DNA of 25,511 nt from DAOTKC01 sp035449045 (GCA_035449045.1 DAOTKC010000021.1:1-25511), one strand, 5' to 3'; positions 7,663 to 14,799 are shown, counted from the stretch's first letter. Numbers and translations: made by a program. The notes: generated by a model not told the origin, from the sequence alone.

Positions 7663-8688
7663 TTATCTTACATCTGATTTCTCGGCGAAGCCGTAGTTTT
7701 TGGCCATTCGCGCGATATCGCCCTTTAGCGTGTCGACGAGATGGGAGGGGGATATGGCTCGCGCGCAGTTGCCGTATTGCAAAAACCAATAGCGGATGGC
7801 GCGGGGCGACGCGGTCAAAGCGACCTCGATATCGCCGCCCTCGGCGTCGGTCAGCACCGTTTCTTTGAGTTTTTTGACGTCAAAATTAAACCCGAACCAG
7901 TCTATAATGTCGTTGATAAGCGACTCTTTGGCGATAAAAACTATCCGCTCGGGAATGTCCAAAAACATATAGGGAAGCTTGTTCATAAGCTCGCCGAGTT
8001 TGACGCCTTTTTCATAGCCGGGCAACGTCACGAGCTCGCGGCTCGGACGGTTTATCGGCTCGATTCCCGTGATGAGATCGAGGCGGAAAGTGCGCAAATC
8101 CTCCGTCCCCGCCACGTTGGCGACGAGATAATAGCGCTGATTTCTTAAAATCAGATGGTAGGGGCTAGCCTGATATTTGTCGCTTTTCCGTTTTTTCAGC
8201 GTTTTGTCAAGCCCGTAGTGATTGTAGAAAAAGCGCACCATGCCGCCGTGCTCGATGGCCTCGTCGATGACCTCAATCGTCCAAAACAGCTCTTTATTGG
8301 GCGTTTTTTGCCACTCATCTATGTTTACGACGTTTTTTTGATGAAAGCCGAAATATTCGCCGCCCTCCCGCCTCAGCTTCTCGATGAGTTTTTTGGTGTT
8401 GTCGGAATCGACGAACCGCGACGACATGACGCTGTCGATGAGCATTTGAATTTCCGATTTTTCAAAGCGCCGCTCGGCAAGCCAAACGCCGCGCCCGTCC
8501 GAGCTTATGTCGTAGTCGGCCTCGCGGAGGAAGGAAATATTCCGCCCAACCGCCTTTCTTTCGCAGGTGAGATCGAAGTCGCGCTCGAGATAGGATATGA
8601 TTTGCTGCTGCGTCAGCGGATGGTCGGCGTCGGAATACCTCTCCAAAACCTGAAGGATTCTCAGGTTAATAAGCTTTTTTGCCTCCAT
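7663..8688 (-). CDS. WYL-domain transcriptional regulator (DeoR-like wHTH)
   Basis: This 341-residue protein is a probable ligand-sensing DNA-binding regulator. Residues 5-75 form an HTH_11-like winged helix. Residues 139-210 form a WYL domain, where the name motif reads YYL (RNQRYYLVA) followed by the conserved Arg-rich strand TFRLDLITGI. Residues about 245-335 resemble the WCX C-terminal extension. The start has AAGGGGGG about eight bases upstream. Its promoter region is rich in GGGACA/GTCCC repeats and a palindrome, as expected for autoregulation. Targets could include the adjacent operon, but this is inference. Confidence 0.9.
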   Translation of the reverse strand: MEAKKLINLRILQVLERYSDADHPLTQQQIISYLERDFDLTCERKAVGRNISFLREADYDISSDGRGVWLAERRFEKSEIQMLIDSVMSSRFVDSDNTKKLIEKLRREGGEYFGFHQKNVVNIDEWQKTPNKELFWTIEVIDEAIEHGGMVRFFYNHYGLDKTLKKRKSDKYQASPYHLILRNQRYYLVANVAGTEDLRTFRLDLITGIEPINRPSRELVTLPGYEKGVKLGELMNKLPYMFLDIPERIVFIAKESLINDIIDWFGFNFDVKKLKETVLTDAEGGDIEVALTASPRAIRYWFLQYGNCARAISPSHLVDTLKGDIARMAKNYGFAEKSDVR

Positions 8689-8710
8689 ATTTGTCCCCCC
8701 TTGTTTATTT

Positions 8711-8722
8711 ATCTATATAGAT
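8711..8722. promoter_or_regulatory. Palindrome at the transcription start of the WYL gene
   Basis: ATCTATATAGAT is a perfect 12-bp palindrome directly downstream of the -10 box, covering the likely start site. It is a plausible repressor operator, most simply for the WYL protein itself. Confidence 0.4.
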
Positions 8723-8749
8723 ATTATAGCTCATACCACGCAATGTCAA
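8723..8749 (-). promoter_or_regulatory. Promoter of the WYL regulator gene
   Basis: A perfect TTGACA (8749-8744) is followed by TATAAT (8728-8723) at 15 bp, with an overlapping TAATAT at the optimal 17 bp. The -35 box is flanked by the GTCCC/GGGAC inverted repeat. Confidence 0.7.
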
Positions 8750-8797
8750 GTCCCTGATTCGGGACAATAACGGTTTTTCGGAACCGAAATCGGGACA
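8750..8797. promoter_or_regulatory. GGGACA repeat cluster upstream of the WYL promoter
   Basis: GGGACA occurs at 8761-8766 and 8792-8797, 31 bp apart (about three helical turns). GTCCC at 8750-8754 makes an inverted pair with GGGAC at 8761-8765. Between them CGGTT and AACCG (8771-8786) form a small hairpin. The layout suggests binding sites for a dimeric regulator. Apart from these sites and the promoters, the 8689-8980 spacer shows no gene. Confidence 0.45.
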
Positions 8798-8956
8798 TTT
8801 TTTGCCTTAGAATCGTTATTGCCGGGGCAGCAATTTAAACTGTTTCAAGTTAAATCTTCCTTCGCCTGATTTCAAAAACAAGTCTGCAATTAGCAACTAG
8901 ACAGAGTTATCGGTTGTTCCCATAATTTGCATGGTTAAAAACCGTATTTTTCAAGT

Positions 8957-8962
8957 TATAAT
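8957..8962 (+). promoter_or_regulatory. Possible -10 box for the NlpC/P60 gene
   Basis: A perfect TATAAT sits 6 nt upstream of the GAGGTGA ribosome site, but no good -35 is present at 16-18 bp. The transcript would start almost at the ribosome site, so this may be fortuitous. Confidence 0.3.
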
Positions 8963-8980
8963 CGGGGCGAGGTGAGATAT

Positions 8981-9850
8981 ATGGAAAAACTACATACAAA
9001 AAAGCTGCATATTGCTTTTATTTCGGTTGTGATTGCCGCGGCGTTCCTTTTTGCGGCATGCTCGGCTTCGCTTTACGGCGCCGCCGAAAAATACTCCGAC
9101 AATCTCTATTTGGACAATGGCATAATCGAGGAAGGCGCCGAGGTTGAAAACCCGGGCGAAAACGAGCCCATCGGTGAAATCGGCGAGGAAGCTAAGGAAC
9201 CCGATACCCCAAAAACCAAACTATACATACTGACTAAGGTGAGGCTCACCGTGAGGAGCGGCGCTTCCACCTCGTATGCCGCTCTCGGCCAGATTGAATC
9301 CGGCGAGCTTATAGCTTACCGCGGCATCGTTTCGGGCTGGTATAAAACGGTTTATAAAGGCGGCGACGCTTACGTCTCGGCGGATAAGCAGTATTCCGCG
9401 CTCTATTCGATGAATATATTCGAAAATGAAAAAGTCGAAGAAGTAATAGAGGTGGGCGAAACGCTCATAGGTTTTCCCTATGTCTACGGTGCAGTTCGGC
9501 TTCACGGCGGCAACGGCACCATTTACAAAACTTTCGTCTACGGCAAGTTCGATTGCTCCTCGCTGACGCAATACATCTTCTACTACGGCGCCAAAGTCAA
9601 CCTCGACACCGTGACGCGGATGCAAATAAAGCAGGGCGTCCACGTCGATAAAGCCAATCTAAAGCGCGGCGACCTCATGTTTTTCACCAACTCCTCAAGG
9701 ATGAATCTTTCGGGAATCGAGCGCGTCGGCCATGTCGCGGTCTACCTCGGCGACAACTACATCCTGCACACCGCCTCGACCTACGCAAAAATCGAAAAGA
9801 TTTCCTCGACACGCTGGTCTTACTACATCGAGTCCCGCCGCATGATTTAG
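8981..9850 (+). CDS. NlpC/P60 family lipoprotein with SH3-like domain (putative cell-wall endopeptidase)
   Basis: NlpC/P60 cysteine peptidases cleave peptidoglycan stem peptides outside the membrane. The 289-residue protein has a signal segment ending in lipobox LFAAC (Cys27), then an acidic linker (about 40-78). A bacterial SH3 domain follows at about 80-135 (VRLTVRSGAS...SGWYKTVYKGGDAYVSAD), then NlpC/P60 at about 150-285 with catalytic Cys192 (FDCSSLTQY), His251 (VGHVAVYLG) and His263 (ILHTAST). I chose ATG 8981 because GAGGTGA is six bases upstream; an upstream GTG at 8972 overlaps that site. It is one of two plus-strand genes and ends at a strong terminator, so it is probably monocistronic. 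Confidence 0.93.
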   Translation: MEKLHTKKLHIAFISVVIAAAFLFAACSASLYGAAEKYSDNLYLDNGIIEEGAEVENPGENEPIGEIGEEAKEPDTPKTKLYILTKVRLTVRSGASTSYAALGQIESGELIAYRGIVSGWYKTVYKGGDAYVSADKQYSALYSMNIFENEKVEEVIEVGETLIGFPYVYGAVRLHGGNGTIYKTFVYGKFDCSSLTQYIFYYGAKVNLDTVTRMQIKQGVHVDKANLKRGDLMFFTNSSRMNLSGIERVGHVAVYLGDNYILHTASTYAKIEKISSTRWSYYIESRRMI

Positions 9851-9856
9851 CAATAA

Positions 9857-9895
9857 CCCCATTGAATGCGAGCATTCAATGGGGACCCTTTTTTT
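9857..9895 (+). terminator. Intrinsic terminator of the NlpC/P60 gene
   Basis: CCCCATTGAATGC (9857-9869) pairs perfectly with GCATTCAATGGGG (9872-9884), and a run of seven T begins at 9889. The stem core resembles two hairpins at 22948-23146. Confidence 0.93.
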
Positions 9896-10119
9896 ATTCA
9901 ATAGGGAAATCGTTAATGGGTTTTGGAGAGGGAATTTTATAGACAAAAATAGATTTTTTTCGTAAATGAAATTAAGCCGTAATATTTGCGGCCGAAACTA
10001 ATATAGCCTTGAGATTTGCGAAAAATAAAGCTCTAAATCTTTAAAAGATATATAAAATGTATTTTGGTTTTCAAATAAAGCCGCTTGTGTTATAATTTAT
10101 CAAGCAAAAGACAAAACTA

Positions 10120-10323
10120 CTATTCGGATATACGAACCAGCTCGCCCATGTCGCATTCCAGCGCGGAAGCCAGACGGTGCAAGACAATAAGCGACGGCAT
10201 GCTCAAGCCGTTTTCAATCCGGATAAGGTATTGCCTCGAAACACCCGCTTTTCTTGCCAACTCGACCTTGGTAAGTCCCGCTTGTTTGCGCTTGTCCGCC
10301 AACGCGATTTTGATTTCTTCCAA
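10120..10323 (-). CDS. Small XRE-family HTH regulator (67 aa)
   Basis: The protein is a single Cro/C1-type helix-turn-helix. Residues about 5-60 form the five-helix domain with QAGLTKVELARKAGVSRQYL as helices 2 and 3. The start is TTG at 10323, supported by GAGGTGG six bases upstream. The gene is divergent from another XRE gene 161 bp away, and the two promoters share an inverted repeat. There is no sensor domain, so it probably acts as a dimeric repressor. Its targets are not visible beyond this intergenic region. The 9896-10119 stretch downstream is AT-rich and shows no gene. Confidence 0.85.
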   Translation of the reverse strand: MEEIKIALADKRKQAGLTKVELARKAGVSRQYLIRIENGLSMPSLIVLHRLASALECDMGELVRISE

Positions 10324-10357
10324 TTTTTACCACCTCTACATAACAACTGTAAAAATT

Positions 10358-10386
10358 ATATTACGTCACTGATTAAAGATTGTCAA
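10358..10386 (-). promoter_or_regulatory. Promoter of the minus-strand XRE gene
   Basis: A perfect TTGACA (10386-10381) lies 17 bp from TAATAT (10363-10358), with TATAAT overlapping three bases downstream. The -35 is embedded in one arm of the TCAAGAA/TTCTTGA inverted repeat. Confidence 0.7.
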
Positions 10387-10420
10387 GAAAAGATACCGAA
10401 AAATGTGAAGAAATTCTTGA
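10383..10420. promoter_or_regulatory. Candidate shared operator of the divergent XRE pair
   Basis: TCAAGAA at 10383-10389 and its reverse complement TTCTTGA at 10414-10420 lie 31 bp apart. Each arm overlaps the -35 region of one of the two divergent promoters. This is the geometry expected for joint repression by one regulator. Confidence 0.5.
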
Positions 10421-10447
10421 TGATTTTTTAAAAAACTATGATATAAT
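10417..10447 (+). promoter_or_regulatory. Promoter of the plus-strand XRE gene
   Basis: TATAAT at 10442-10447 is preceded by TGA, forming an extended -10 (TGATATAAT). A partial -35, TTGATG (10417-10422), is at a long 19-bp spacing, so the extended -10 probably carries recognition. Confidence 0.65.
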
Positions 10448-10484
10448 GTAAACGTTATGCTACATCAGTAAGGAGATAACTGAA

Positions 10485-10847
10485 ATGACTTTAGGCGAAG
10501 TGATTGAAAAGATTCTGAATGAGAGCAATTTGACGATGTCGGCGTTCGCCAAAAAGGTCGGATATTCCCGTCAATATATCTACGACCTCATCAAGAACAA
10601 AGAGGACACCGGCCATCAGAGAAAAATTCAGCTCGACACTTTGAAGCGAATCTGCGACGCCACGGGCTACAGCCTCAAACGCCTGCTCGAAGACATCAAC
10701 TACATCGAAAGGCCGCTGCCTCCCAACACGCCCAACACCGTGATCGCGGTCGGAAAAAACGGCGAGAGGAAGGAATACCAGCTTTCGAGCAGCGAAGTGC
10801 AGGTCATCATGCAAATGGCCGAGGCACTTAAAGGCAAATCCCGCTAA
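10485..10847 (+). CDS. XRE-like HTH DNA-binding protein with C-terminal extension (120 aa)
   Basis: The N-terminal 65 residues form a Cro/C1-type HTH (SAFAKKVGYSRQYIYDLI, then LDTLKRICDATGYSLKRLLED). A proline-rich linker (PLPPNTPNTV) leads to a C-terminal segment, IAVGKNGERKEYQLSSSEVQVIMQMAEALK, which looks like a beta hairpin plus helix and could mediate dimerisation. The C-terminal part is not a family I recognise. AGGAG lies nine bases upstream of the ATG. The gene is divergent from the 67-aa XRE gene and ends near a bidirectional terminator. Confidence 0.85.
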   Translation: MTLGEVIEKILNESNLTMSAFAKKVGYSRQYIYDLIKNKEDTGHQRKIQLDTLKRICDATGYSLKRLLEDINYIERPLPPNTPNTVIAVGKNGERKEYQLSSSEVQVIMQMAEALKGKSR

Positions 10848-10929
10848 GCTCCGCCTCGCGGAAACCCGCATATTACCCGACAAACCGCTCGTCCGGCTTG
10901 ACGGGCGAAAAAATCTTCCTTAAAAAACC

Positions 10930-10956
10930 AAAAGCCGCTAACCCAGCGGCTTTTTT
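10930..10956. terminator. Bidirectional intrinsic terminator
   Basis: AAAAGCCGCT (10930-10939) pairs with AGCGGCTTTT (10945-10954), with T-runs on both strands. It serves the plus-strand XRE gene and the convergent flavoprotein gene. Confidence 0.92.
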
Positions 10957-10993
10957 ATATTTGAATGGCAAAGTAAAACCAAATATTTTGTTA

Positions 10994-12217
10994 TTATTCA
11001 ACCACTTTTACTTTCATTTTTTCGATAAGTTCCAATACTTTTGCTTCTATCTTTAGCAAGGCTTCTGCTTTGGGTGTGCCTTCGAATTCCACCGATTCAA
11101 TGAGGTCCCATTTCATGTTGTTTCTTTCTATTATTTCGTGAAGTTCCCTTTCGGCTCCGCCGGACCAGCCGTAGGAGCCGAGTCTGAAAGCAACTTTATT
11201 TACTATGCGTTTTCTGCCCAGCTCACCGAGAGCTTCGGCCATCGGCGGATATAACTTGTATTCATACGTCGGGGCGGCAATAATAACTCCCGCCGATGCA
11301 AAAACCTTGGCGACGGCTTCTCCGATATTTTCTTTAGGTAGTTCTACTAAATAATATTTAATTCCCTTGTTTTTCAGAGTATTTTCAATCACGGGCAGGG
11401 CTTTTGCCGTCATGCCATACATCGAGCCCCAAATAACGGCAACCTCGTTCTTACCGTAGCCTTCGGCGCATTTTGTATAGCGGGTGTAATCCTCGATTAC
11501 TTTTTGAGGATTTTTTCTATATACCGGGCCGTGTCCCGGCGCAATCGTCTTAATTTCAAGCATTTTCGCCTTTTCAATAGCCTTTTTAACACTGGTTGTA
11601 AACGTAGATAGGACGTTGGCATAGTATCTTTCGGCTTCGGCTTCAAACATTTCCACTTCGGCGTCTGTGAGCTCGTCATCGAAATGCCGGTCTTGCGTTT
11701 TGCCGAAGGAGCCGAACATATCACAGGCAAACAGCGTTTGGGTTCCTGATTCGTAGGTATACATGGTGTCCGGCCAGTGCACGTTGGGGACGGGGTGAAA
11801 ACTGAGGACCTTACCGTTTCCGAGATCTAAGGTATCGCCCTCTTTAACTACTTTAACTTTATCCTCACCGTAAAAAGAGGCAAGCAACCTCGCGGCCGGC
11901 GCGGTGCAGATTATTGTAAAATCTTCTTTAATCTTTCTGAAATTTGAAATCCAGCCCGAGTGATCCGGCTCCATATGATTAACTATCAAATAATCGACTT
12001 TCTCGGGTTCAACCCCTAAGTCGCCTAAACATTGATAAAGAGTTTCGGGAACGCCGTCCCAGCCTATTACGCCGTCAATGACGGCGGTCTTATCGCCCTG
12101 AACGATGTAGGAATTTAGGGTTACTCCGTTTCGTATTTCCCACATTCCTTCAAACAAGATATCCTCAACGTTCATTGTCAACATGTGTATCCCGTCTGCT
12201 ATTTTCAATGTCTTCAT
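10994..12217 (-). CDS. fprA: FprA-type A flavoprotein (flavodiiron protein, O2/NO reductase)
   Basis: Flavodiiron proteins reduce oxygen to water (or NO to N2O) in the cytoplasm of anaerobes, receiving electrons from rubredoxin or similar carriers. The 407-residue protein has an N-terminal metallo-beta-lactamase-like domain with a complete di-iron set: His81, Glu83, Asp85 and His86 in NHMEPDHSGW, His147, Asp166 and His229 (GHGPVYR). A C-terminal flavodoxin domain (about 258-400) has the FMN loop WGSMYGMTAKA. There is no fused rubredoxin domain. AGGAGG is seven bases upstream. A dedicated promoter and a downstream bidirectional terminator indicate a single-gene transcript. Confidence 0.97.
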   Translation of the reverse strand: MKTLKIADGIHMLTMNVEDILFEGMWEIRNGVTLNSYIVQGDKTAVIDGVIGWDGVPETLYQCLGDLGVEPEKVDYLIVNHMEPDHSGWISNFRKIKEDFTIICTAPAARLLASFYGEDKVKVVKEGDTLDLGNGKVLSFHPVPNVHWPDTMYTYESGTQTLFACDMFGSFGKTQDRHFDDELTDAEVEMFEAEAERYYANVLSTFTTSVKKAIEKAKMLEIKTIAPGHGPVYRKNPQKVIEDYTRYTKCAEGYGKNEVAVIWGSMYGMTAKALPVIENTLKNKGIKYYLVELPKENIGEAVAKVFASAGVIIAAPTYEYKLYPPMAEALGELGRKRIVNKVAFRLGSYGWSGGAERELHEIIERNNMKWDLIESVEFEGTPKAEALLKIEAKVLELIEKMKVKVVE

Positions 12218-12274
12218 AGCTCTTCCTCCTGTTTCCGATAAGTCCGATAACCTTATGTTAAACCTTTTAGACCT

Positions 12275-12303
12275 ATATTATCATTTGCGAGTTATTAACG
12301 CAA
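12275..12303 (-). promoter_or_regulatory. Promoter of the flavodiiron protein gene
   Basis: TTGCGT (12303-12298) is 17 bp from TAATAT (12280-12275), and the -10 is preceded by TGA, an extended -10. The leader is about 50 nt. Confidence 0.5.
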
Positions 12304-12438
12304 CATTTGCCAAAGAAAAAGGATGCGGTTTTTTATTGAAGGCAAAGCGCGTGCCGCCAAAGAAATTTACGGCGACTACAATTTTAATCCCTTTAGTAAA
12401 ACAGTATGTTCATGAATTTTGTTTTTGAAAAGTAATAA

Positions 12439-12540
12439 CTTACACCCGGTATTTTGGTGGATTATATGAGGATTTTATATCCCGAATTTGACACCAATTC
12501 TGACACCAAAATTGACACCACTGACCTGTTTTTTAGGTAG
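12439..12540 (+). pseudogene. Possible C-terminal remnant of a tyrosine-recombinase gene
   Basis: A 33-codon open frame runs between TAA at 12436 and TAG at 12538 and encodes the tail YPEFDTNSDTKIDTTDLFFR. The TGACACCA octamer is repeated three times at a 12-bp period (12489, 12501, 12513), giving a DTxx repeat. From memory, DTN/DTK-rich tails like this occur at the ends of phage-type integrases in Bacillota. It lies 67 bp from the 3' end of tRNA-Val, a typical integration target. No catalytic motif remains. The rest of the 12304-12567 spacer shows no gene. Confidence 0.3.
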
Positions 12541-12561
12541 GTCTATCCTTAAAAACAGCAT

Positions 12562-12603
12562 AAAAAGAGCCGCCAATCCCTGAAAACATGGGATTTGACG
12601 GCT
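12562..12603 (-). terminator. Intrinsic terminator of the tRNA operon
   Basis: On the minus strand, AGCCGTCAAATCCC pairs with GGGATTGGCGGCT, with one mismatch and one bulge, followed by CTTTTTA. It lies 4 bp beyond the tRNA-Val CCA end. Confidence 0.8.
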
Positions 12604-12606
12604 AAA

Positions 12607-12683
12607 TGGTGGAGACAATAGGACTTGAACCTATGACCCCCTGCTTGTAAGGCAGGTGCTCCAACCAACTGAGCTATGCCTCC
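12607..12683 (-). tRNA. tRNA-Val (anticodon TAC)
   Basis: Acceptor GGAGGCA pairs with TGTCTCC, the anticodon loop is CTTACAA on a CCTGC/GCAGG stem, and the T-arm has GGTTCAAGTCC. CCA is encoded at 12609-12607. It is the last tRNA before the terminator. Confidence 0.96.
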
Positions 12684-12776
12684 TTGATATTAAATTGTCC
12701 GCGCATTTGCGCCTTTCGGCTGCGTTTAATGGATTTTTGGTGCCAAACCGAGCTGAAAAGCCCTTTATGGCAGGAA

Positions 12777-12799
12777 GGCTGTTTTTATTCAAAACAGCC
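12777..12799 (-). other. Hairpin between tRNA-Glu and tRNA-Val
   Basis: GGCTGTTTT (12777-12785) pairs perfectly with AAAACAGCC (12791-12799). There is no following T-run on the minus strand, so it may be a processing or pause signal in the tRNA precursor. Confidence 0.5.
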
Positions 12800-12808
12800 C
12801 GCCTTAGT

Positions 12809-12883
12809 TGGTGACCCCAGGGAGAATCGAACTCCCGTTACCGCCGTGAAAGGGCGATGTCTTGACCGCTTGACCATGGGGCC
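12809..12883 (-). tRNA. tRNA-Glu (anticodon TTC)
   Basis: Acceptor GGCCCCA pairs with TGGGGTC, the anticodon loop is CTTTCAC, and the T-arm has AGTTCGATTCT. CCA is encoded at 12811-12809. Confidence 0.96.
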
Positions 12884-12890
12884 GATAAAT

Positions 12891-12967
12891 TGGTAGCGGC
12901 GGTCAGATTCGAACCAACGACCTGCCGGGTATGAACCGGCCGCTCTAACCAGCTAAGCTACGCCGCC
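12891..12967 (-). tRNA. tRNA-Met (anticodon CAT), elongator type
   Basis: Acceptor GGCGGCG pairs with CGCCGCT with a terminal G-U pair. The anticodon loop is TTCATAC on GCCGG/CCGGC, the T-arm has GGTTCGAATC, and CCA is encoded. The paired first base and the loop sequence argue against initiator. A lysidine-modified Ile (CAT) tRNA is less likely but not excluded. Confidence 0.9.
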
Positions 12968-12999
12968 ATAAATAATTGTGCGACAAGTGTTTGTTTTGA

Positions 13000-13074
<75 letters not shown>

Positions 13075-13109
13075 TCGTTACAAACACTACTGCCGCACAA
13101 TGCTTGATT

Positions 13110-13138
13110 ATAATATATTATTCAAGCGCTTTTGTCAA
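13110..13138 (-). promoter_or_regulatory. Strong promoter of the tRNA operon
   Basis: TTGACA (13138-13133) is 17 bp from TATTAT (13115-13110), with TATAAT a few bases further on. Upstream the DNA is A/T-tract rich, consistent with an UP-element-like region. Confidence 0.8.
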
Positions 13139-13141
13139 TGG

Positions 13142-13386
13142 TTTTTTGAAAGGAAAAATAGGTAAATCCCGATTTTTTCGCCTGCTTTTCGCTGTTTTTT
13201 CGCCGCTTTCAGGTATTTTTACGCCGCTTTTATCCGCTTTATATTTATAATTAACCAGCCGTCGGAACTAAAATATATTTCCTTATTTTTATTTTATGAT
13301 GGCATTTAACAGATGGTTTTTGCGGTAATCAAATCTGCAAAATAAGCCTCCTTTTCTTCGCGATTTTCAAAAAATCAAGGTAACAA
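13142..13386. other. A-tract-rich non-coding DNA upstream of the tRNA operon
   Basis: T-runs on the plus strand begin near 13173, 13186, 13195, 13207, 13216, 13228 and 13238, an average spacing close to one helical turn, interspersed with GCCGC-like blocks. Phased A-tracts of this kind bend DNA. I see no gene in this region. Confidence 0.5.
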
Positions 13387-13413
13387 AAACGCCGATTGAT
13401 AAAATCGGCGTTT
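13380..13413 (-). terminator. Intrinsic terminator of the M28 peptidase gene
   Basis: AAACGCCGATT (13387-13397) pairs perfectly with AATCGGCGTTT (13403-13413). On the minus strand the stem runs into TTTTTGTTA. Confidence 0.9.
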
Positions 13414-13464
13414 GTTTAATCAGAGTTTTTAGATTTTTTGTTACTTTGCTTGCTGTTACTTCGC

Positions 13465-14799
13465 TTATTCTTCGGGGTTTTCGGCGTCTGCGCTTAATAT
13501 TTCGGAAACGCTTTCCATGACGGCATCGGCGGGCGCTTCGGCAGTAGGCGCTTCGGCTGTCTTTTGCTCGGGCGCGTCAACGTTGAAGGTGTGGGGGACG
13601 CTGCCAATGGCGCCGATTTTTTTAACAAGGCGGACTATTATCTCGATGCCCGTTTCCAAGGTAGAGGCTTCAAAGCGTTCGGATTTGTCGAGACAGGTGT
13701 GGTAGTAGTTGGTGGGAGTGGGGTTTTGGGCGGCAATCGTGACGGTGGGAATGCCGATTTTGCAAAACGGTGTGGAGTCACAGCCGCCTATGGGGTTGAC
13801 TATCGTCTTGGGGTTTGCGACTTTCCCCGTTTCGCGCATCGCCTCAAGCGACATGTCGATGAGCCGTTGGTCGAACTTGGTGCCCTGCCAAAGGTCGCCC
13901 TTGACTACCTCGAAGTGTCCGGCGTCGGCAATAGAGTCTACATTAATTTGATAGGCATTCTTAAGCGCTGGCTCGCTCTTGTGCGCCTTGGCGTAGGCGG
14001 AGGAGCCCTTGAGGCCGGCCTCTTCGGCGGCAAAGCAGATGTTGACGAGTTTTATATCTTTGGGGAGCTCTTCGGGATGGTCTTTGAAATATTTCATCAC
14101 CATCATATTGACGCCGATGCCCGAAAGGTTGTCCATGGCGCCGGGCGAACCTATCGTCTTGTCGTGCGACAAAAACTGGGTGATGAAGAAAAAGCCGGGA
14201 ATGAAGAAGATAGGCACGACGTAAGTCGCGACAAACCCGCCGTAGGTGCCGCCGGCAAAGTTTATTTTAATGTTCATAATCGAAAAGCCTATCATGGCGA
14301 GCGCGCAAAGCACGCCGTAGCCCGCCTTAATAAGCGCTGTCTTGGGATTTTGGACGGACAGCTTCCAGCACCAGCTGCTGTCGTAGTGGGCGCCCAAAAA
14401 CACCGTTGTATTGCCTTCGCCGAGCTCGGTTATGATGTTTTTCGCCTTTTCCTTTTTAAAGCAGAAGTCCCACATGCCGGTGTAGCGGATAATTTGCGTC
14501 AGCGTGAACACCAAAATTCCGACATAGCCGACAAGTGCCAGAATGGCGGCCGTCGCGCTTATATAGTAAAACACCAGTAGCGCAAGCGTCGCCCAGCCTA
14601 AATAGTTGATGGCGCCGATGCTGGCGCGGGGCGCAAAGACGAATTCTTCGGTTTTGGGAGTTAGATTGGTTCTTTTTTTGATTTCGGTCTGGATTTTTTC
14701 GGCGGCGGCTTTTTCCTCGGCGCTTCCCGGAAAACGGCAGCCGTCCGCTTCGATTTTTTGAATGAACTCCATCGCTTCGGAGGCGTATTTTTGATACAT
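13465..14799 (-). CDS. M28-family metallopeptidase with integral membrane segments
   Basis: M28 peptidases are di-zinc aminopeptidases. The full ligand and catalytic set is present: His138 (GAHYDSS), Asp223 (GAMDNLSG), Glu259/Glu260 (FAAEEAG), Asp288 (NVDSIADAG) and His367 (YYHTCLD). Unusually, hydrophobic segments at about 61-80 and 83-107 precede the catalytic core, and a second membrane hairpin (157-176 and 188-210) lies between the first two ligands. There is no signal peptide, and the KKEKAK stretch after helix 2 suggests a cytoplasm-facing active site. An Ala/Pro/Glu-rich tail covers 409-444. AAGGAAGG lies six bases upstream, and an own promoter precedes it. The substrate is unknown. 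Confidence 0.9.
   Translation of the reverse strand: MYQKYASEAMEFIQKIEADGCRFPGSAEEKAAAEKIQTEIKKRTNLTPKTEEFVFAPRASIGAINYLGWATLALLVFYYISATAAILALVGYVGILVFTLTQIIRYTGMWDFCFKKEKAKNIITELGEGNTTVFLGAHYDSSWCWKLSVQNPKTALIKAGYGVLCALAMIGFSIMNIKINFAGGTYGGFVATYVVPIFFIPGFFFITQFLSHDKTIGSPGAMDNLSGIGVNMMVMKYFKDHPEELPKDIKLVNICFAAEEAGLKGSSAYAKAHKSEPALKNAYQINVDSIADAGHFEVVKGDLWQGTKFDQRLIDMSLEAMRETGKVANPKTIVNPIGGCDSTPFCKIGIPTVTIAAQNPTPTNYYHTCLDKSERFEASTLETGIEIIVRLVKKIGAIGSVPHTFNVDAPEQKTAEAPTAEAPADAVMESVSEILSADAENPEE

Noticed and set aside
10903..10929. Second terminator after the plus-strand XRE gene (CGCTCGTC/GACGGGCG hairpin)
   Set aside because: The stem is followed by A, not T, on the plus strand; the real terminator is at 10930-10956.
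12489..12520. Three TGACACCA repeats as a CRISPR array
   Set aside because: The repeat is only 8 bp with 4-bp spacers, in a possible reading frame; no cas gene or array structure is present.
13564..14580. 338-codon plus-strand open frame opposite the M28 peptidase gene
   Set aside because: The minus-strand protein has a complete ligand set, promoter, ribosome site and terminator; the antisense frame has none.
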